From contig DASXOV010000082.1 in assembly GCA_036494005.1 (NCBI GenBank), positions 1-64,000 on the forward strand: a DNA stretch of 64,000 nt. Direction: 5' to 3'. Position 1 is the stretch's first letter, and every line of letters starts with the position of its first letter. The notes beneath the pieces were generated by a model. It had not been told where the DNA came from. It searched no databases and saw nothing but the letters and a program-made list of their open reading frames with translations. Made by a program: the position numbers and the translations under genes. Below are positions 51,214-59,841 of the stretch, one piece after another. This DNA comes from GCA-003244245 sp036494005. Lineage in GTDB: Bacteria; Actinomycetota; Actinomycetes; Mycobacteriales; Pseudonocardiaceae.

Positions 51214-51258
51214 GCGGGGCGCGATGCCGCCCCTCAGAGCGCCTCGACCGGACGGGTC

Positions 51259-52728
51259 TCAGGGGGTGGCGACGGCGATATACTTGATCTCGAGGAATTC
51301 CTCGATGCCCACCGTGCCGCCCTCGCGGCCCAGGCCGGAGTGCTTGATGCCGCCGAACGGGGCGGCCGGATTGGACACCATGCCCTGGTTGAGCCCGACC
51401 ATGCCGGACTCCAGGCGCTCACAGACCCGCAGCGACCGCTGCAGATCACCGGTGTAGGCATAGCTGACCAGTCCGTACGGGGTGTCATTGGCCTTCGCGA
51501 GTGCCTCGTCCTCTTCGGTGAACGAGTAGATCGGGGCGACCGGACCGAATATCTCGGTCTGGACCATCTCGGCGTCCTCCGGCACATCGACGAGCACGGT
51601 GGGCTTGTAGAAGTACCCGGAACCGTCCACCGGCCTGCCGCCGATCAGCGCTCGGGCGCCACGGGCGACCGCGTCGTCCACCAAGTGCTGCACCTTGTCC
51701 CGTTGGGTGGCGTCGATGAGCGGACCGACCTGCACGCCCTCCTCGGTACCGCGGCCGATCCGCAGCGCGGCCATCCGCTCGGCCAGCCGCTGAGCGAAGT
51801 CGTCCACCAGGTCGGCATGCACGTAGAAGCGGTTGGCGGCGGTGCAGGCCTCGCCGATGTTGCGCATCTTCGCGATCATCGCGCCCTCGACCGCGGCGTC
51901 GAGATCGGCGTCGGGAAAGACCAGGAACGGTGCGTTGCCACCGAGTTCCATCGACGTCCGCAGGATGTGCTCGGCGCACTGTTCCAGCAACACCCGGCCG
52001 ACCTCGGTCGAGCCGGTGAACGAGAGCTTGCGGGCCCGGCCGTCGCGGATCAGTGGCTCCATCAGCCGTCCCGATCTGGAGGTCGGCACCACGTTCAGCA
52101 CCCCATCGGGCAACCCGCACTCCCGGAGGATGTCGGTCAGCGCGAGCATCGACAGCGGTGTGAGCTTGGCCGGCTTCATCACCATGGTGCAGCCCGCCGC
52201 CACCGCGGGCCCGATCTTGCGGGTGCCCATCGCCGCCGGGAAGTTCCATGGGGTGATCAACAACGAAGGCCCCACCGGCTGGCGCATCACCATGAAGCGG
52301 CCCGAGCCGGCCGGAGCGGTGGCGAAGTCGCCACCGATCCGCACGCCCTCCTCGGCGAACCAGCGGAAGAACTCGGCCGCGTAGGCCACCTCGCCCCGGG
52401 ACTCCGCCAGCGACTTGCCCATTTCCAGCGTCATCAGCAGGGCGAGGTCCTCCTGGCGCTGCATCATCAGCTGGTAGGCGCGGCGCAGGATCTCGCCGCG
52501 TTCCCGAGGCGGGTAGGCAGCCCAGTCGGCCTGTGCGGCGACGGCGGCGTCCAATGCGGCCATGCCGTCTTCGGGTGTGCCGTCGGCGACCGTGCACAGC
52601 ACCTTGCCGGTGGACGGGTCCTCGACGTCGAAGGTTCCTTCTCCGCTGGCGGGCCGCCACCGACCGTTGATGAACAACCCGGTGGGGACGGCGTCGATGA
52701 CGGCGTGCTCGCGGTCGGCAGAGCTCAT
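51259..52728 (-). CDS. NAD(P)-dependent aldehyde dehydrogenase, succinate-semialdehyde type
   Basis: 489 residues. Catalytic Cys in GEACTAANR, general-base Glu in MELGGNAPF, cofactor block FTGSTEVGR and TPWNFPAAMGTRKIGPA are intact. The closest recognisable group is succinate-semialdehyde dehydrogenase (GabD). Placed opposite a class III aminotransferase with a GntR palindrome between, as expected for a route transferring an amino group and then oxidising the aldehyde. Confidence 0.9.
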   Translation of the reverse strand: MSSADREHAVIDAVPTGLFINGRWRPASGEGTFDVEDPSTGKVLCTVADGTPEDGMAALDAAVAAQADWAAYPPRERGEILRRAYQLMMQRQEDLALLMTLEMGKSLAESRGEVAYAAEFFRWFAEEGVRIGGDFATAPAGSGRFMVMRQPVGPSLLITPWNFPAAMGTRKIGPAVAAGCTMVMKPAKLTPLSMLALTDILRECGLPDGVLNVVPTSRSGRLMEPLIRDGRARKLSFTGSTEVGRVLLEQCAEHILRTSMELGGNAPFLVFPDADLDAAVEGAMIAKMRNIGEACTAANRFYVHADLVDDFAQRLAERMAALRIGRGTEEGVQVGPLIDATQRDKVQHLVDDAVARGARALIGGRPVDGSGYFYKPTVLVDVPEDAEMVQTEIFGPVAPIYSFTEEDEALAKANDTPYGLVSYAYTGDLQRSLRVCERLESGMVGLNQGMVSNPAAPFGGIKHSGLGREGGTVGIEEFLEIKYIAVATP

Positions 52729-52832
52729 CGCGATATGACCTTTCCCTGTTGGCCGGGTTCAGGTTGCGGGCGACACTCGGGCGAGTGTCACCCCCCTGGA
52801 CACGGGTCGCACTTCGATGGTTGCATGCTTGT

Positions 52833-52850
52833 CGGATTGTCGACAATCCG
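52833..52850. promoter_or_regulatory. GntR-type operator, copy 3
   Basis: CGGATTGTCGACAATCCG, a perfect 18-bp palindrome in the divergent region between the aldehyde dehydrogenase (start 52728) and the aminotransferase (start 52891). It contains the same ATTGTCGACAAT core as copy 2. Confidence 0.8.
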
Positions 52851-52890
52851 TCCCACCCTGTCCATCGAGATCCGAGTCGGGAGCGCACGC

Positions 52891-54147
52891 ATGGCTGAGT
52901 TGTCCCCCGTCCTGAAGCAGGCAACCCCGGTGCTGGCCACGCGGGGCGAGGGTGTCTACCTCTTCGACGCCGAGAACCGTCGCTACCTCGACTTCACCGC
53001 GGGCATCGGGGTCACCAGCACCGGGCACTGCCATCCGCGGGTGGTGGACGCGGCGCAACGGCAGGTCGCGAAGTTGATTCACGGGCAGTACACGACGGTG
53101 CGGCACGAGCCACTGCTGAGGCTGACCGAACGGCTCGGTGAAGTGCTGCCCGACGGGGTGGACTCCCTGTTCTACGTCAACTCCGGCAGTGAAGCGGTGG
53201 AGGCGGCGCTGCGACTGGCCCGGCACGTCACCGGCAGGCAGAACGCGATCGTTTTCGCCGGCTCGTTTCACGGTCGCACCATGGGCGCCGCTGCCTTGAC
53301 CACCGCGGGCACCAAGTTCCGCGCCGGTATCGGACCGCTGATGCCCGGCGTGGCCGTGGCGCCGTTCCCCTACGCCTTCCGGCTCGGTATGAGCGAGGAG
53401 CAGGTCGTCGATCACGCCCTGCGGGAACTGGACTATCTGCTGGTCACCACCAGCGCCGCCGCCGACACCGCTGCCTTCTTCATCGAACCGGTGCTCGGTG
53501 AGGGCGGCTATGTACCGACCCCGCCCGCATTCCTGGCGGGGCTGCGCGAACGAGCCGATCGGCACGGCATCCTGCTGGTGCTCGACGAGGTGCAGACCGG
53601 ATTCGGCCGCACCGGGAAATTCTGGGGTCACCAGCACAGTGCCGGTGTCATTCCCGATGTCGTGGTGACCGCCAAGGGGCTGGCCAGCGGGTTCCCGCTG
53701 TCCGCGATCGCCGCGCCGACCGCGCTGATGGAGCAGGCCTGGCCGGGTTCACAGGGCGGCACCTACGGCGGCAACGCGGTGTCGTGCGCGGCGGCGCTGG
53801 CCACCCTGGACGTCATCCGGGACGAGAAGCTGGTGGACAACGCGGCCGAGCAGGGCCGCCGGCTCGCCGAGGGGCTGCGCAAGGTGGCCGCCGACCAGCC
53901 GGTGATCGCCGACGTGCGCGGACTCGGGCTCATGGTGGCCAGCGAGTTCTGTCATCCGGACGGGTCGCCGGACACCGCCACGGCGCAGCGCGCCCAGCAG
54001 GCCGCCGTGCACCACGGGCTCCTGCTGCTGACCTGCGGCGCGCACGGCAACATCGTCCGGATGATCCCCGCTCTGGTGGTGACCGCCGAGCAGATCGACG
54101 ACGCGGTCGTCCTGTGGTCCCGAGCCGTTGCCGAGGCGGTGGGCTGA
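52891..54147 (+). CDS. Class III PLP aminotransferase, 4-aminobutyrate type
   Basis: 418 residues from ATG 52891 (MAELSP). PLP lysine in VVVTAKGLASGFPLSA, phosphate loop FYVNSGSEAVEAALRLAR, SFHGRTMGA, and DEVQTGFGRTG (PLP Asp is in the preceding strand LLVLDEV). Similar to GabT/acetylornithine aminotransferases; with the aldehyde dehydrogenase opposite, 4-aminobutyrate or another omega-amino acid is the likely donor. In-frame sequence further upstream is antisense to the dehydrogenase and not used. Confidence 0.9.
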   Translation: MAELSPVLKQATPVLATRGEGVYLFDAENRRYLDFTAGIGVTSTGHCHPRVVDAAQRQVAKLIHGQYTTVRHEPLLRLTERLGEVLPDGVDSLFYVNSGSEAVEAALRLARHVTGRQNAIVFAGSFHGRTMGAAALTTAGTKFRAGIGPLMPGVAVAPFPYAFRLGMSEEQVVDHALRELDYLLVTTSAAADTAAFFIEPVLGEGGYVPTPPAFLAGLRERADRHGILLVLDEVQTGFGRTGKFWGHQHSAGVIPDVVVTAKGLASGFPLSAIAAPTALMEQAWPGSQGGTYGGNAVSCAAALATLDVIRDEKLVDNAAEQGRRLAEGLRKVAADQPVIADVRGLGLMVASEFCHPDGSPDTATAQRAQQAAVHHGLLLLTCGAHGNIVRMIPALVVTAEQIDDAVVLWSRAVAEAVG

Positions 54148-54401
54148 CCAGAACCCACACGCCACCCCCGACGGTCTGTCGGCTCCAGCCCCGGGAAGCC
54201 GCAGCGATACCCTGTCGGATGGCTCGGGAGCTGTCCAAGTGACCCGTTCGGGCAGAGCAACGAGATCGGCTTACTCCGCGGTCGATTCACCCATTCCGTG
54301 TGCATGCATGGTTACCAACCGCGACAATGATACCGGCAAATCGACGACGTTGTCTTTCGGCTCCCGTGGCGCAGGGACGCTCGACCGGAGAGGACACCAC
54401 C

Positions 54402-54929
54402 GTGCCGACCACGTTCAGCGACGCCAAGGCGCTGGGTCGGCGCGCCATCGAGATCATGGCGGACGGCTCGCTGGAGGAGTTCGAGGTGATCGTGCACCCC
54501 GATGCCATCAACCGGGAGGCCAGGGGTGAGCCGCCCGCGACCCGTGGCCGGGGCCCGGCGGCCTTCCACGCCACCGCGCTGTGGCTGCGGGACGCGTACT
54601 CGGAACTGAACTGGGCGGTGCACGATGTCATCGCCGACGGCGACCTGGTGGCGCTGCACTGCACGATGTCCGGTCGCCATGTCGGGACCCTGTGCGGTTA
54701 CGGAGAGGACGGCCGGGTCATCCGGACGTTCCCGGCCACCGGACGGCGGTTCGCGACGACGCAGACCCACTGGTACCGGGTCGTTGCGGGCAAGGTCATC
54801 GAGCACTGGGCCAACCGGGACGATCTGGGTACCTGGACACAGCTGGGCTGGACGCTGCCGTCGCCGCTCTACCTGCTCCGGATGGTGCTGGCCAAACGCC
54901 GGGCCCGCCGTTCCGAGGGGCCGAACTGA
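54402..54929 (+). CDS. SnoaL-like/ester cyclase family protein
   Basis: 175 residues from GTG 54402. NTF2-like fold of SnoaL/ester-cyclase type: FEVIVHPDAINREA, GPAAFHATALWLRDAYSELNWAVHDVIADGDLVALHCTMSGRHVG and KVIEHWANRDDLG. Activity unknown; such proteins can isomerise or cyclise small molecules. It follows the aminotransferase by about 250 bases without coupling, so it may not belong to the same island. Confidence 0.82.
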   Translation: MPTTFSDAKALGRRAIEIMADGSLEEFEVIVHPDAINREARGEPPATRGRGPAAFHATALWLRDAYSELNWAVHDVIADGDLVALHCTMSGRHVGTLCGYGEDGRVIRTFPATGRRFATTQTHWYRVVAGKVIEHWANRDDLGTWTQLGWTLPSPLYLLRMVLAKRRARRSEGPN

Positions 54930-55148
54930 GGGCGGCGTAGCCGAGTCCTCGACCATCATTCGTTATGCCGGTGGTGATTCCGGCCGTTTCCGGCGGATCG
55001 ACCTCCTGTGCGACCGTACTTTCGTCGGGCATGGATTGCACACGAATGAGGGTTCGCCCTCCGGGTGTGTCGGTCTTGCAAGACTGTGCCGGCTCACGGA
55101 ATGGTAGGGGTCCGAGAATCAGCACCAGTCGTATTCAGAGGGGGAACC

Positions 55149-55307
55149 GTGGGGAAGCACGAGAGGAAGGATCCGCAGACAGGTGACGGGAGCGACAAGA
55201 AACATCCTGAGCCGAAGGACTCCGGTCGGCCTGGTAAGCACCGGAAGGTCGCGATCGACTCGAATTCAGTGACCCACTCGAATTCAGTGATCAACTGGAA
55301 CCGCTGA
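55149..55307 (+). CDS. Small charged peptide with repeated C-terminus
   Basis: 52 residues from GTG 55149 with GAGGGGG upstream. Highly charged N-terminal part (GKHERKDPQTG...KHPEPKDSGRPGKHRK) and a C-terminal repeat DSNSVT/HSNSVI followed by NWNR, encoded by a 15-base perfect repeat (55258-55272 and 55276-55290, period 18). No family recognised. Leader/core-like charge split resembles a precursor peptide, but no modifying enzyme lies nearby. Confidence 0.5.
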   Translation: MGKHERKDPQTGDGSDKKHPEPKDSGRPGKHRKVAIDSNSVTHSNSVINWNR

Positions 55308-55416
55308 TCGGCTAGTCCGGTGTCCCGGACGAAACGAACTCGCGCAGGCCCAAAATCATGTCGCTGGATGGCGTGAATTCTCCGTACTCCAGGATCGTCC
55401 GATCGCGGCCGACCAG

Positions 55417-55921
55417 ATGTGGATTTTCGTAGTGCGCGGCTGCATGCCGGCGTTTGCCGCGGAGACCGGTCCGCACCGGGATGACTCGCGTCCGGCCGGG
55501 GCGCGAACCGCAGGGCGGCGGATCTGCCGGGGACCCCGGTGGTTATGGGCGTTGCTCCCGGTGCTCGGTAGTTCGCCGTTGCTGGCCGCGCTCGCGGTGA
55601 CCGGGGTTGTGCCGCTGCGCGGGATCGTGCTGATCCCGATCGGCGGCATCATCATCGGCGGAGCGATGACGGCCACCACGCTGTCCGGCAGGCGGGCCCT
55701 GGACGAGTTAGGCGCTCGCCCGGCACTGGACCAGACCCGTTCGGTCGGGCTGGTCATTGCCCGGTGCGTTCGTGGGGATGCTGCTGGGCGGGGCGTCACC
55801 GGTGCAGGCCGGGGCGGTACAGCTGCTGGTGCTGGTCGGGCTGCGGGCCGTGGAGTGTCTGGCGACGCTGATCACCGTGGAGCTCGTGGCCGCCGGGCGA
55901 TTCGATCCAGCGGCCGGGTAG
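55417..55921 (+). pseudogene. Decayed FetB/YbbM-type ABC permease
   Basis: Fragments of an UPF0014 (FetB) permease: LLPVLGSSPLLAALAVTGVVPLRG and IVLIPIGGIIIGGAMTATTLS in one frame, then after ALDELGAR a jump to PALDQTRSVGLV, and from about 55755 the continuation PGAFVGMLLGGASPVQAGAVQ...LVAAGRF in another frame ending TAG 55919-55921. The normal N-terminus and about 30 internal residues are missing. FetB is part of an iron/metal exporter; its loss beside an iron uptake operon is notable. Confidence 0.78.
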
Positions 55922-56023
55922 CTGGGATACGATCGCCCCTCTCATTACTGAACGACATCTCACTAGTCCGAAAGAGTGATTGTCTAGCCTTACCTTTTAG
56001 GTGATGGTGATGATTGTTGCGTA

Positions 56024-56042
56024 TTTGGTTAGGCATACTTAA
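56024..56042. promoter_or_regulatory. IdeR/DtxR-like iron box
   Basis: TTTGGTTAGGCATACTTAA matches 15 of 19 positions of the TTAGGTTAGGCTAACCTAA iron box. It lies 44-62 bases before the lipoprotein gene of the iron-uptake pair, so iron-dependent repression is expected. A related half-like stretch (CTAGCCTTACCTTTTAGG) begins about 40 bases upstream and may be a second, weaker site. Confidence 0.7.
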
Positions 56043-56085
56043 TCTCAGCACGGCGGCGTCACGCACCCGACGTGTGGGAGGATCG

Positions 56086-56520
56086 ATGAAGATCAGTTGG
56101 CGGCGGGCCTGGATTCTGTTGCTGCTGGCCGGCGGGATATCAGGACTCGTCGGCTGCTCCAGTGGTAGTGCCCCGTCGGTACCGGCTCCACCGGCGGACG
56201 CGGCGCCGGAAGCCCTGCGCACCACGCCGGCCGCAGTAGCTGCGGGAATGCGGGCGATCGACCAGATCGGCCGGGGGATCGCCACGTCCGCAGGCACCGA
56301 CAAGGCGCGGGCCCAGAGTCTGGCCGGCCAGATCGAGCCCGCCTGGCAACCCATCGAGGGAACCGTGAAGCAAAACGACCAGAACGCCTATCTCGCGATG
56401 GAAGACGCATTCGCGGTGCTGGAGAACGCCGCGAACAGCGGAGATGCCACATCCGCCGCGAAGGGTGCTGATTCGGTCTCGACAACGGTCCGGGACTACC
56501 TGGCCAAGTATCCCGGATGA
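56086..56520 (+). CDS. Lipoprotein partner of the iron permease
   Basis: 144 residues from ATG 56086 (GTGGGAGGATCG upstream). Lipoprotein signal: MKISWRRAWILLLLAGGISG followed by lipobox LVGC, so it is anchored outside the membrane at Cys 23 or nearby. The rest is helical and resembles the soluble iron-binding helices of FTR1/EfeM-like systems (EPAWQPIEGTVKQNDQNAYLAMEDAF has the conserved-looking Glu/Tyr pattern). Stop overlaps the FTR1 start. Confidence 0.8.
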   Translation: MKISWRRAWILLLLAGGISGLVGCSSGSAPSVPAPPADAAPEALRTTPAAVAAGMRAIDQIGRGIATSAGTDKARAQSLAGQIEPAWQPIEGTVKQNDQNAYLAMEDAFAVLENAANSGDATSAAKGADSVSTTVRDYLAKYPG

Positions 56521-57812
56521 TCACCCGACGATTGCTCGGTGTGCTGAGCGGGCTCGCCCTGCTGGCTCCTGTGGTCATGCTTCTGGGTGCCCTGCAGGCG
56601 TCCGCCGCGCCGCAGGTCGTGGCGGTACCCCAGGTGGTCGCGCCACATGTGGCGGCTCAGCCGCCGACATCCCGGGCGGATGCCCTCCGCCAACTCTCCG
56701 CGGTCCGTGCTTCCATCGACCAGACGCTGGAGTTGGTCAAGCAGGGACGTACCGCTGAAGCCTATACGCAGGCGAAGGCCGGCTACCTGGATCACTTCGA
56801 GTACGTCGAGGTCCCCTTGCGCGTGGTGGCCCCTGATCTGACCGCGGACGCCGAGACGAAGTTCGCCGAGGTGCGTGGCCTGATGAAGGCCGGGGCGCCG
56901 GTCGAGCAGGTGCGGGCGAAGATCGTCGAGTTGCGGCGGCTGATCGATGACACCGAGCGGCGCCTCACCGATACCGGTTTCGACGCGGCTGCGGTGGTCG
57001 GCGGACAATCCTTCCTCATCATCTTCCGAGAAGGCCTCGAAGCGGTGCTGCTGCTGACCGCGCTGCTGGGATATCTGGAGGCCACCAAGTCCACCCAGTA
57101 TCGGAAGCCGATCGTGTGGGGAGTGCTGCTGGGCCTGGCGGCCACCGCGCTGACCTATCTGATCCTGCGGTCGGTTCTCGCGGTATTACCGGTCGGGCGG
57201 GAAGTGCTGGAGGCGGTCGTCGCGACCATCGCTGTCGCGGTCCTGCTCTATATCTCCTTCTGGCTGATCGCGCGCCTGGAGCATCGGCGTTGGATGGAGT
57301 TCCTGCGCAGCAGGGTGTTCAACGCGGTGTCCATCGGGTCGACCACCGCGCTGATACTCGTCGGGTTCACGGCCATGTACCGCGAAGGCTTGGAGACGGC
57401 GTTGCTCTACCAGGCACTGGCCGAATTCGGCACCGGACTGGGTGAGTGGATTCTGATCGGGCTGGCGGCCGGTCTGGTCGCACTCGCGGTCGTGTCCTAC
57501 CTCATTTTCAAGCTCGGCCGGCGGCTCCCGGTGAAGGCGTTTCTGGCGGGTGCGGTGGTGTTGCTGATGGCGACATCGGTGGCGTTCCTCGGCAACGCGG
57601 TGCGTAGCCTGCAAACGGCCGATCTGGTGGGTCTCACCCCGGTGGGCCTGCCCAATGCACCGATCTTCCTGGCCCAGGCACTGGGCTACTGGCCGAGTGT
57701 GCAGACCCTGGTCACCCAGGCCGTCCTGATCGTGGTGTATCTGGCGGGAGCGCTGTGGTTGCTGGTGATCCGGCCTCGTCGCACCCGGGAGGCGCAATGG
57801 GCGTCCGTGTAG
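56517..57812 (+). CDS. FTR1/EfeU-family iron permease
   Basis: 431 residues. N-terminal signal-like helix, an external helical domain (about 45-160), then seven membrane helices with two FTR1 motifs: FREGLEAVLLLTALLGYL (near 173) and YREGLETALLYQAL (near 287). The REGLE acidic pairs bind iron. Works with the lipoprotein gene before it, with which it overlaps by four bases; an IdeR-like box precedes the pair. The 3' end overlaps the hydantoinase-family gene by 16 bases. Confidence 0.9.
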   Translation: MITRRLLGVLSGLALLAPVVMLLGALQASAAPQVVAVPQVVAPHVAAQPPTSRADALRQLSAVRASIDQTLELVKQGRTAEAYTQAKAGYLDHFEYVEVPLRVVAPDLTADAETKFAEVRGLMKAGAPVEQVRAKIVELRRLIDDTERRLTDTGFDAAAVVGGQSFLIIFREGLEAVLLLTALLGYLEATKSTQYRKPIVWGVLLGLAATALTYLILRSVLAVLPVGREVLEAVVATIAVAVLLYISFWLIARLEHRRWMEFLRSRVFNAVSIGSTTALILVGFTAMYREGLETALLYQALAEFGTGLGEWILIGLAAGLVALAVVSYLIFKLGRRLPVKAFLAGAVVLLMATSVAFLGNAVRSLQTADLVGLTPVGLPNAPIFLAQALGYWPSVQTLVTQAVLIVVYLAGALWLLVIRPRRTREAQWASV

Positions 57813-59839
57813 GCGCCGACGTCGGTGGCACGTTCACCAAAGCGGTCGCGATCGATTCCGCGACCGGCGAGCTCGCCGGTCGCGCAGTGGTACCCACCAC
57901 GCACGACCACCCCGACGGCGTGTCCGCCGGCGTGGTCGACGTGGTCGCGAAACTGGTCGCCGAGGTGGGCGCCGACGCCATCGAACTGGTCACCCACTCC
58001 ACCACCCAGGCGGTGAACGCGCTACTGGAGGGCGACACGGTGCCGGTCGGCGTCATCGGGCTGGGCCGGGCTCCTTACCTGCGCAAGGCCCGTAAACACA
58101 CCATGATCAGCAGGGCTGTCGCGCACGAGTTCCTCGACGTGTCGGCCGGGCTGGACGCCGACACGGCGCGGCAGGCGCTGCAGCGGCTGGCCGGTGCGGG
58201 TGCCCAGGCGGTCTGCGTGGCCGAGGCGTTCGCCCCCGACGACTCGACCTGTGAGGACGCGATCGCGGCGCTGGCCACCGAACTGGGGCTGCCCGTGACG
58301 ACGTCGTCCGGCCTCACCGGTCTTTACGGCCTCGAACTGCGCACGGTCACCGCCGCGCTCAACGCGTCGATCCTGCCGATCGCGTTGCGCACCGCCGAGG
58401 TGGTGGAGGCAGGCGTCGCCGCGGCGGGGGTGACCAGCCCGGTGATGGTGATGCGCGGTGACGGCGGGGCGACCGACCTGAGCGGGTTCCGCTCCGCCCC
58501 GGCCCGGACCCTGTACTCGGGCCCCGCGGCCTCGGTGGCCGGGGCGCTGCGCACGCTGCGCATCGGTGACGGTGTGATCGTCGAGGTCGGTGGCACCTCC
58601 ACCAACGTCGCCGCGATCACGGCCGGGCGCCCCGCACTCTCCTATGTGCGGGTGGCCGGTCAGGCGACCGCGGTACGGGCGCTGGACGTCCAGGTGGCCG
58701 GGGTGGCCGGGGGGTCGATGCTGCGGGTGCGGCGGCGGCGGGTGTATGGCGTGGGGCCGCGCAGCGCACACATCGCGGGGCTGCCGTACTCCTGTTTCGT
58801 GTCCCCCGAGCGACTGGCCGGGGCCCATCCGGAACCACTTGCGCCCCGGCCGGGAGACCCCGCCGACTATCTGGCACTGCGGCTGGCCGACGGCACGATG
58901 GCGGCGCTGACCAACACCTGCGCGGCCAACGCGCTCGGGCTGGTCCCGGACGGCGACTACGCCAAGGGGAATGCCAAGGGGAGCCAGAACTCCGCGGCTG
59001 CGGCGATGGACATCGCGGGTGCCGCACTGCGCCTGCCCGGCGCTGAACTGGCCCGCCGGATGATGCAGGCCTCCACCGAGGCACTGGCCGATCTGATCAC
59101 CTCGGTGGCCGGGCAGCACGACCTCGCCTCGCCCACCCTCATCGCTGTCGGTGGCGGGGCCGGCGTGCTCGGGCGCCCGCTGGCCGACATGCTCGGGTTG
59201 CGCTGCGAGGTACCTCCAGGCGCCGAGGTGATCTCCTCGATGGGTGATGCGCTGTCGCTGGTGCGGGCCGAGCGGGAACGCACCGTGGCTCGGCCCACCT
59301 CCGCCGACATCGACGCCCTGATCGCGGACGTGGAGACTGAAGCGCTCGCCGCGGGGGCCGCACCGGCCTCATTGCAGGTGCAGGTCAGCCAGCTCGGGGA
59401 TCGGGGAGCGATCCGGGCGGTGGCCGTGGGTGCCCTGCTGCTCGGCTCCGGCGTGGTGCCCGGCCGTCCCCCGCTCACCCGAGAGGCGATCACCGACGTT
59501 GCCCGCGCCGCGGGGTGCCCGGAGCGGGTCCACTCGGTCGGGCGCTTCTGGCTGAGCTACCGCCCGGGAGGTGATCGAGTGTTGCTGCTCGACCGATTCG
59601 GCGACTCGGTTCTCGACGTATGCGGGGATGCTGTCGTGGTCGACGGCTCCCACGACGAGCCGGTCGCAACCCTGGTCGGATCGTTGGTCTCCCGCCATGT
59701 CCGGCACGTCGGACCGGTGACGGTGCAACCCACCACCTGGGTGGTTCAGGATGGCAGAATCCGTGAACTGGCCGAGTCGGTCGCGGTCGCGGAGGCCGTC
59801 GGCGCCGGGGCCGGCGCGGTCATCGTGGGACGGAACTGA
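57797..59839 (+). CDS. Hydantoinase/oxoprolinase-family protein
   Basis: 680 residues. Starts MGVRVGADVGGTFTKAVAID, the actin-like ATP-binding N-terminus of hydantoinase A/5-oxoprolinase; further blocks THSTTQAVNALLEG, MRGDGGATDLSGF, TLYSGPAASVAGAL, VEVGGTSTNVAAI and AVGGGAGVLG. Such subunits cleave hydantoins or oxoproline with ATP, normally with a HyuB partner, which is absent here. Overlaps FTR1 by 16 bases, so it is probably co-transcribed; a link with iron is not obvious. Confidence 0.82.
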   Translation: MGVRVGADVGGTFTKAVAIDSATGELAGRAVVPTTHDHPDGVSAGVVDVVAKLVAEVGADAIELVTHSTTQAVNALLEGDTVPVGVIGLGRAPYLRKARKHTMISRAVAHEFLDVSAGLDADTARQALQRLAGAGAQAVCVAEAFAPDDSTCEDAIAALATELGLPVTTSSGLTGLYGLELRTVTAALNASILPIALRTAEVVEAGVAAAGVTSPVMVMRGDGGATDLSGFRSAPARTLYSGPAASVAGALRTLRIGDGVIVEVGGTSTNVAAITAGRPALSYVRVAGQATAVRALDVQVAGVAGGSMLRVRRRRVYGVGPRSAHIAGLPYSCFVSPERLAGAHPEPLAPRPGDPADYLALRLADGTMAALTNTCAANALGLVPDGDYAKGNAKGSQNSAAAAMDIAGAALRLPGAELARRMMQASTEALADLITSVAGQHDLASPTLIAVGGGAGVLGRPLADMLGLRCEVPPGAEVISSMGDALSLVRAERERTVARPTSADIDALIADVETEALAAGAAPASLQVQVSQLGDRGAIRAVAVGALLLGSGVVPGRPPLTREAITDVARAAGCPERVHSVGRFWLSYRPGGDRVLLLDRFGDSVLDVCGDAVVVDGSHDEPVATLVGSLVSRHVRHVGPVTVQPTTWVVQDGRIRELAESVAVAEAVGAGAGAVIVGRN

Positions 59840-59841
59840 CC

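Noticed and set aside
51340..52890. N-terminal extension of the aminotransferase by about 517 codons
   Set aside because: Antisense to the aldehyde dehydrogenase, and the GntR palindrome and promoter region lie within it; ATG 52891 fits the family.
55544..55921. Intact FetB gene
   Set aside because: Needs a frameshift near 55755, lacks its N-terminus and about 30 internal residues; reported as a pseudogene.
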